Positions 6,822-9,408 of a stretch of 9,408 nt of DNA are shown in pieces. Source of the DNA: Tannerella sp. GTDB taxonomy: Bacteria; Bacteroidota; Bacteroidia; Bacteroidales; Tannerellaceae. The notes below the pieces were generated by a model, which made no database searches, was not told the origin of the DNA, and was given only the letters and a program-made list of their open reading frames with translations. Made by a program: the position numbers and the translations under genes. Position 1 is the first letter of the stretch. Each line of letters begins with the position of its first letter. The stretch lies in assembly GCA_031288935.1 (NCBI GenBank), contig JAITQL010000206.1, forward strand, positions 1 to 9,408, written 5' to 3'.

Positions 6822-7955
6822 ATGGATATGCATATTCAAATGGTAGACTTGCAGGCTCAATATGCGCGATTGAAACAGGAAATCGACGCTGCCATAAGCG
6901 AGGTCATCGCCGGCGCCACTTTCATCAACGGCCCGCAGGTGCAGGCGTTTTGCACGCACCTGGCCGACTATCTGCACGTGCCGCACGTCATCCCCTGCGG
7001 CAACGGCACCGATGCGATCCGTCTTGCCCTCGGAGCGCTGGACGTGAAACCCGGCGACGAGGTCATCCTGCCCGCATTTACGTACATCTCGGCGGTAGAG
7101 ATGGTGGCTTCACTGGGACTGACGCCCATCCTGATCGACGTTGACCCGGAGACGTTCAACCTGGATGTGGACTTGCTGGAACGCGCCATTTCGCGCCAGA
7201 CGAAGGCCATCATTGCCGTGCACCTCTTCGGACAGGCCTGCGACATGGAGCCGGTGATGAAGATTGCGAAGAAATACAAGCTCCATGTGATCGAAGACAA
7301 TGCCCAGTCGCTGGGAGCGGATTACACGTTTTCGAATGGCGACGTCCGGAAAGCCGGCACGATTGCCCGTATCGGCACGACGTCGTTTTTCCCCACCAAG
7401 CCGCTGGCCTGCTTTGGCGACGGGGGCGCGGTGATTGTGTCGGACGGCGCGCTGGCCGAACGCATCCGCATGTCGGCCAACCACGGACAGGCGGCGAAAT
7501 ATCACCACGCGATCGTGGGCTGCAATTCCCGTCTGGACACGATGCAGGCCGCCATTCTGGATGTGAAGCTGAAGTACATGGATGCCTTCGCCGTCGCACG
7601 CCGGAAGGTCGCCCAGCGGTACGACCAGGTGCTGAGTTCGCTGGACGAGGTGGCGATCCCGGCAAAAGCGACTTTTTCCACACACGTTTATCACCAGTAT
7701 ACGGTGCAGGTCAAGCATAACCGGCGCGACGCGCTGCAAGCCTTTCTGAAAGAGGGCGGCATATCGTCCGCGGTCTACTATCCGCTGCCGGTTCAGGAGC
7801 AGGATGCGTATAAATGGGTGGCGCGGACGTCAGACCCGGTCGGCGAGGCCGTGCGTCTGAGCCGCGAGGCGCTTTCCCTGCCGCTCTACCCGGAAATGAC
7901 GGATGAGCAGCAGCAGTCTGTCATCGACGCCGTGCTCCGGTTTTTTCGCAAGTAA
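6822..7955 (+). CDS. wbpE: PLP-dependent sugar aminotransferase, DegT/DnrJ/EryC1/StrS family (WbpE/PorR-like)
   Basis: This is expected to transfer an amino group from glutamate to C3 of a UDP-3-keto-N-acetylglucosaminuronic acid in the cytoplasm, giving a 2,3-diamino sugar nucleotide. It has 377 residues from 6822, or 375 from 6828, normal for the family. The N-terminus MVDLQAQYARLKQEID and GATFINGPQV at 31-40 are typical of WbpE/WlbC-type enzymes. GNGTDAI is at 60-66, the cofactor-contacting DNAQSLGA at 159-166, and the Schiff-base lysine is predicted as Lys193 in SFFPTKPLACFGDGGAV. The next gene encodes the dehydrogenase that would supply its 3-keto substrate, which supports the WbpE assignment over other sugar aminotransferases. 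In Porphyromonas gingivalis the equivalent enzyme is PorR, needed for A-LPS. Family is near certain; exact substrate is inferred from the pair. Confidence 0.9.
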   Translation: MDMHIQMVDLQAQYARLKQEIDAAISEVIAGATFINGPQVQAFCTHLADYLHVPHVIPCGNGTDAIRLALGALDVKPGDEVILPAFTYISAVEMVASLGLTPILIDVDPETFNLDVDLLERAISRQTKAIIAVHLFGQACDMEPVMKIAKKYKLHVIEDNAQSLGADYTFSNGDVRKAGTIARIGTTSFFPTKPLACFGDGGAVIVSDGALAERIRMSANHGQAAKYHHAIVGCNSRLDTMQAAILDVKLKYMDAFAVARRKVAQRYDQVLSSLDEVAIPAKATFSTHVYHQYTVQVKHNRRDALQAFLKEGGISSAVYYPLPVQEQDAYKWVARTSDPVGEAVRLSREALSLPLYPEMTDEQQQSVIDAVLRFFRK

Positions 7956-7967
7956 CGCCCTTCCGGA

Positions 7968-9005
7968 ATGAACAAGCAAGAAAAGATACGTTTTGCCGTT
8001 GTCGGCTGCGGCCACATCGGCAAGCGCCATGCGGAGATGATCCGTCGCGACGCGGGCGCCGAACTGGCGGCGCTGTGCGACGTGCTGCCGCAGGAAGCCG
8101 TACTGCCCGATGCTCCGGGCGTTCCCTTTTTCAATGACTTCGAGGAGTTGCTCCGCAGCGGGACGGACTTTGACGTTGTGAATATCTGCACGCCCAACGG
8201 CCTTCATGCCGGCATGGCGGTGCAGGCAATCGAGGCGGGGCATCACGCGGTGATCGAAAAGCCGATGGCGCTGACGGTGGCCGACGCTGAAAAGGTAGTA
8301 TATGCGTCGCTGAAATACCGCAAACAGGTGTTCTGCGTCATGCAAAACCGCTATTCCCCGCCGTCCGTCTGGATCAAGGACGTCGTCGAGGCCGGGCGGC
8401 TGGGAGACATCTACCTGGTGCAGCTGAACTGCTACTGGAACCGCGACGCACGCTATTACCGTCCGGGCGGCTGGCACGGCTCGGCAACGCTGGACGGCGG
8501 CACGCTCTTCACGCAGTTTTCGCACTTCATCGACATCATGTACTGGCTTTTCGGCGACATCTGCGACATTCAGGCGCGGTTCGCGGACTTCAATCACACC
8601 GGCCTGACCGACTTTGAAGATTCGGGCACGATTCATTTCCGCTTTATAAACGGCGGGATGGGCAGTCTGTGCTATTCCACCTCCGTGTGGGACAGGAATC
8701 TGGAAAGCAGCCTGCTGATTGTCGGCGAGAAGGGCAGCGTCAAGATCGGCGGGCAATATATGAACGAGGTGCTGGAATGCCATGTCCGGGGCTATGAAAT
8801 GCCGGCGCTGGCGCCGACGAATCCGGGCAACGACTACGGAGCATACAAAGGCTCGGCGCAGAATCACCATTACGTAATTCGCAACGCGGTAAACGTGTTG
8901 CAGGGAAATACCTCCGAAACGATCACGACCAACGTCATGGAAGGCCTGAAAGTGGTCGACATCATCCAGCGGATTTACGCTTCGCGAATGAAAAATGAAG
9001 AGTGA
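7968..9005 (+). CDS. wbpB: NAD-dependent sugar dehydrogenase, Gfo/Idh/MocA family (WbpB/WlbA-like)
   Basis: This is expected to oxidise C3 of UDP-N-acetylglucosaminuronic acid, making the 3-keto substrate of the aminotransferase encoded 12 bases upstream. In characterised WbpB/WlbA enzymes the NADH is recycled with 2-oxoglutarate, the by-product of the aminotransferase, so the pair works as a closed cycle. The Rossmann motif GCGHIG is at 13-18, the family EKP motif at 97-99, and DGGTLFTQFSHFIDI at 176-190 with the likely catalytic His186. CYWNRDARYYRPGGWHG (155-171) resembles the WlbA substrate region. Length is 345 residues. The last codons (RMKNEE) and the TGA at 9003-9005 lie inside a 7-bp repeat, so the native C-terminus has probably been overwritten. 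No promoter is seen between the genes. Other Gfo/Idh/MocA substrates cannot be excluded. Confidence 0.9.
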   Translation: MNKQEKIRFAVVGCGHIGKRHAEMIRRDAGAELAALCDVLPQEAVLPDAPGVPFFNDFEELLRSGTDFDVVNICTPNGLHAGMAVQAIEAGHHAVIEKPMALTVADAEKVVYASLKYRKQVFCVMQNRYSPPSVWIKDVVEAGRLGDIYLVQLNCYWNRDARYYRPGGWHGSATLDGGTLFTQFSHFIDIMYWLFGDICDIQARFADFNHTGLTDFEDSGTIHFRFINGGMGSLCYSTSVWDRNLESSLLIVGEKGSVKIGGQYMNEVLECHVRGYEMPALAPTNPGNDYGAYKGSAQNHHYVIRNAVNVLQGNTSETITTNVMEGLKVVDIIQRIYASRMKNEE

Positions 9006-9015
9006 AGAATGAAGA
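8988..9015. repeat. Four-copy 7-bp tandem repeat overlapping the wbpB stop
   Basis: ATGAAAA (8988), ATGAAGA (8995), GTGAAGA (9002) and ATGAAGA (9009) lie head to tail, followed by a partial copy, ATTATGAAG. The wbpB stop codon is inside the third copy. Purine-rich GAATGAAGA-type tracts of this kind are often seen between genes in Bacteroidales. Confidence 0.85.
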
Positions 9016-9035
9016 ATTATGAAGTGTATTCCGGG

Positions 9036-9308
9036 GTTTCCGGAGTGCACTCTGAAGTTTTCAGAGTGCACTCCGAAGTTTTCAGAGTGTACTCCGAAGT
9101 TTCCGGGGTGTACTCCGAAGTTTCTGGAGTGTACTCCGAAGTTTCTGGAGTGTACCCCGAAGTTTCTGGAGTGCACTCCGAAGTTTCCGGAGTGTACTCC
9201 GAAGTTTCCGGAGTGTACCCTGAAGTTTTCAGAGTGCACTCCGAAGTTTCTGGAGTGCACTCCGAAGTTTCCGGAGTGTACTCTGAAGTTTCCGGAGAGC
9301 ACTCCGAA
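9036..9308. repeat. Right 21-bp tandem array, 13 units with internal dyads
   Basis: Thirteen exact-length 21-bp units begin at 9036 and every 21 bases to 9288, preceded by a degenerate partial copy (about 9019-9035). The consensus unit begins GTTTCCGGAGT and ends GTACTCCGAA; the unit at 9183 matches it exactly. Variable unit positions are 5, 6, 7, 9, 13, 16 and 18, all transitions, plus one T-to-A change at position 11 in the last unit. Within a unit, CGGAGT and ACTCCG are inverted around a GT or GC centre. Between units, ACTCTGAA and TTCAGAGT can pair around GTT, as at 9049-9068. All units are contiguous without spacers, so it is not CRISPR. Both strands stay open in some frames (plus 9009-9323; minus throughout), which follows from the 21-base period and does not by itself show coding. 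Confidence 0.95.
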
Positions 9309-9310
9309 TT

Positions 9311-9350
9311 TTTGAATCTTTGAATTTTTGAATCTTTGAATCATTGAATT
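9311..9350. repeat. Five-copy 8-bp tandem repeat, TTTGAATC type
   Basis: TTTGAATC (9311), TTTGAATT (9319), TTTGAATC (9327), TTTGAATC (9335) and ATTGAATT (9343) follow the 21-bp array almost without a break and end 4 bases before a candidate start codon at 9355. The tract is AT-rich and contains several TTTG tetramers that could act as -33 elements, but I see no matching TAnnTTTG box. Confidence 0.85.
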
Positions 9351-9354
9351 TTGT

Positions 9355-9408
9355 ATGAACGCAAACATTTCTACTTTCAGCGAATTGAAACGGAAGCTGA
9401 AACAGGAC
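9355..9408 (+). CDS. Start of a truncated gene at the right edge, product unknown
   Basis: From ATG at 9355 the frame is open for 18 codons to the window edge, beginning MNANISTFSELKRKLKQD. The sequence leaves the repeat island exactly here, which supports a real gene start. The N-terminus is polar, with no signal peptide or membrane segment visible. A short SELKxxLxxD start is seen in several families, including serine acetyltransferase-like proteins of polysaccharide loci, but 18 residues are too few to assign one. Given the upstream sugar enzymes, another cell-surface sugar gene would be unsurprising. Confidence 0.4.
   Translation, partial: MNANISTFSELKRKLKQD

Noticed and set aside
5271..6986. 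Long minus-strand open frame (571 codons) opposite metG and the wbpE start
   Set aside because: It lies wholly opposite clear genes, resembles no family, and is explained by GC-rich third codon positions of metG on the other strand.
9009..9323. Plus-strand frame translating the right array (VYSEVSG heptads)
   Set aside because: Openness follows from a 21-bp period without in-frame stops. Of the seven transition sites only three are synonymous in this frame, and there is no domain outside the repeat.
7830..9368. Minus-strand open frame (512 codons) covering the right array and the complement of wbpB
   Set aside because: Its start region is repeat (FGVHS heptads and simple-repeat sequence) and the rest is antisense to a well-supported dehydrogenase, with no recognisable domain.

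Overview
The window looks like a chromosomal segment from a member of the Bacteroidetes, most likely order Bacteroidales (the Porphyromonas/Tannerella/Parabacteroides side). Three start regions carry the Bacteroidetes -7 promoter box TAnnTTTG (2522-2529 minus, 2903-2910 plus, 4739-4746 plus). Leaders are short, and two genes appear to start on TTG or GTG. The DEAD-box helicase and methionyl-tRNA synthetase have the form usual in this group. The species cannot be named from the sequence alone.

Layout, left to right. Positions 1-980 have no gene I recognise. They hold a 21-bp tandem repeat array (261-512), a reading frame of doubtful status running through it, and several inverted repeats. Positions 981-2501 (minus) encode a CPA1-type K+/Na+:H+ antiporter with a C-terminal RCK_C domain. 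The gap 2502-2939 holds two divergent promoters and a decayed transposase fragment. Positions 2940-4697 encode a DeaD/CsdA-like RNA helicase. Positions 4770-9005 look like a three-gene operon: metG (methionyl-tRNA synthetase), a WbpE/PorR-type sugar aminotransferase and a WbpB/WlbA-type sugar dehydrogenase. The last two are consecutive enzymes in making diamino-uronic acid nucleotide sugars for surface polysaccharide. Positions 8988-9350 form a composite repeat island of a 7-mer, a 21-mer and an 8-mer tandem array. It sits directly before the start of a gene cut off by the right edge (from 9355).

The protein-coding genes are recognisable families. The unusual material is in the repeats. Two unrelated arrays at opposite ends of the window share the same 21-bp period, which equals two turns of B-DNA and seven codons. 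In the right array, 22 of 23 departures from consensus are transitions, so its purine/pyrimidine pattern is almost perfectly conserved. Each unit also holds a dyad around a GT or GC centre. The left array alternates two unit types, giving a 42-bp higher-order period. I cannot show a function. They could be phased protein-binding sites, structured RNA, nucleoid-associated elements, or selfish minisatellites.
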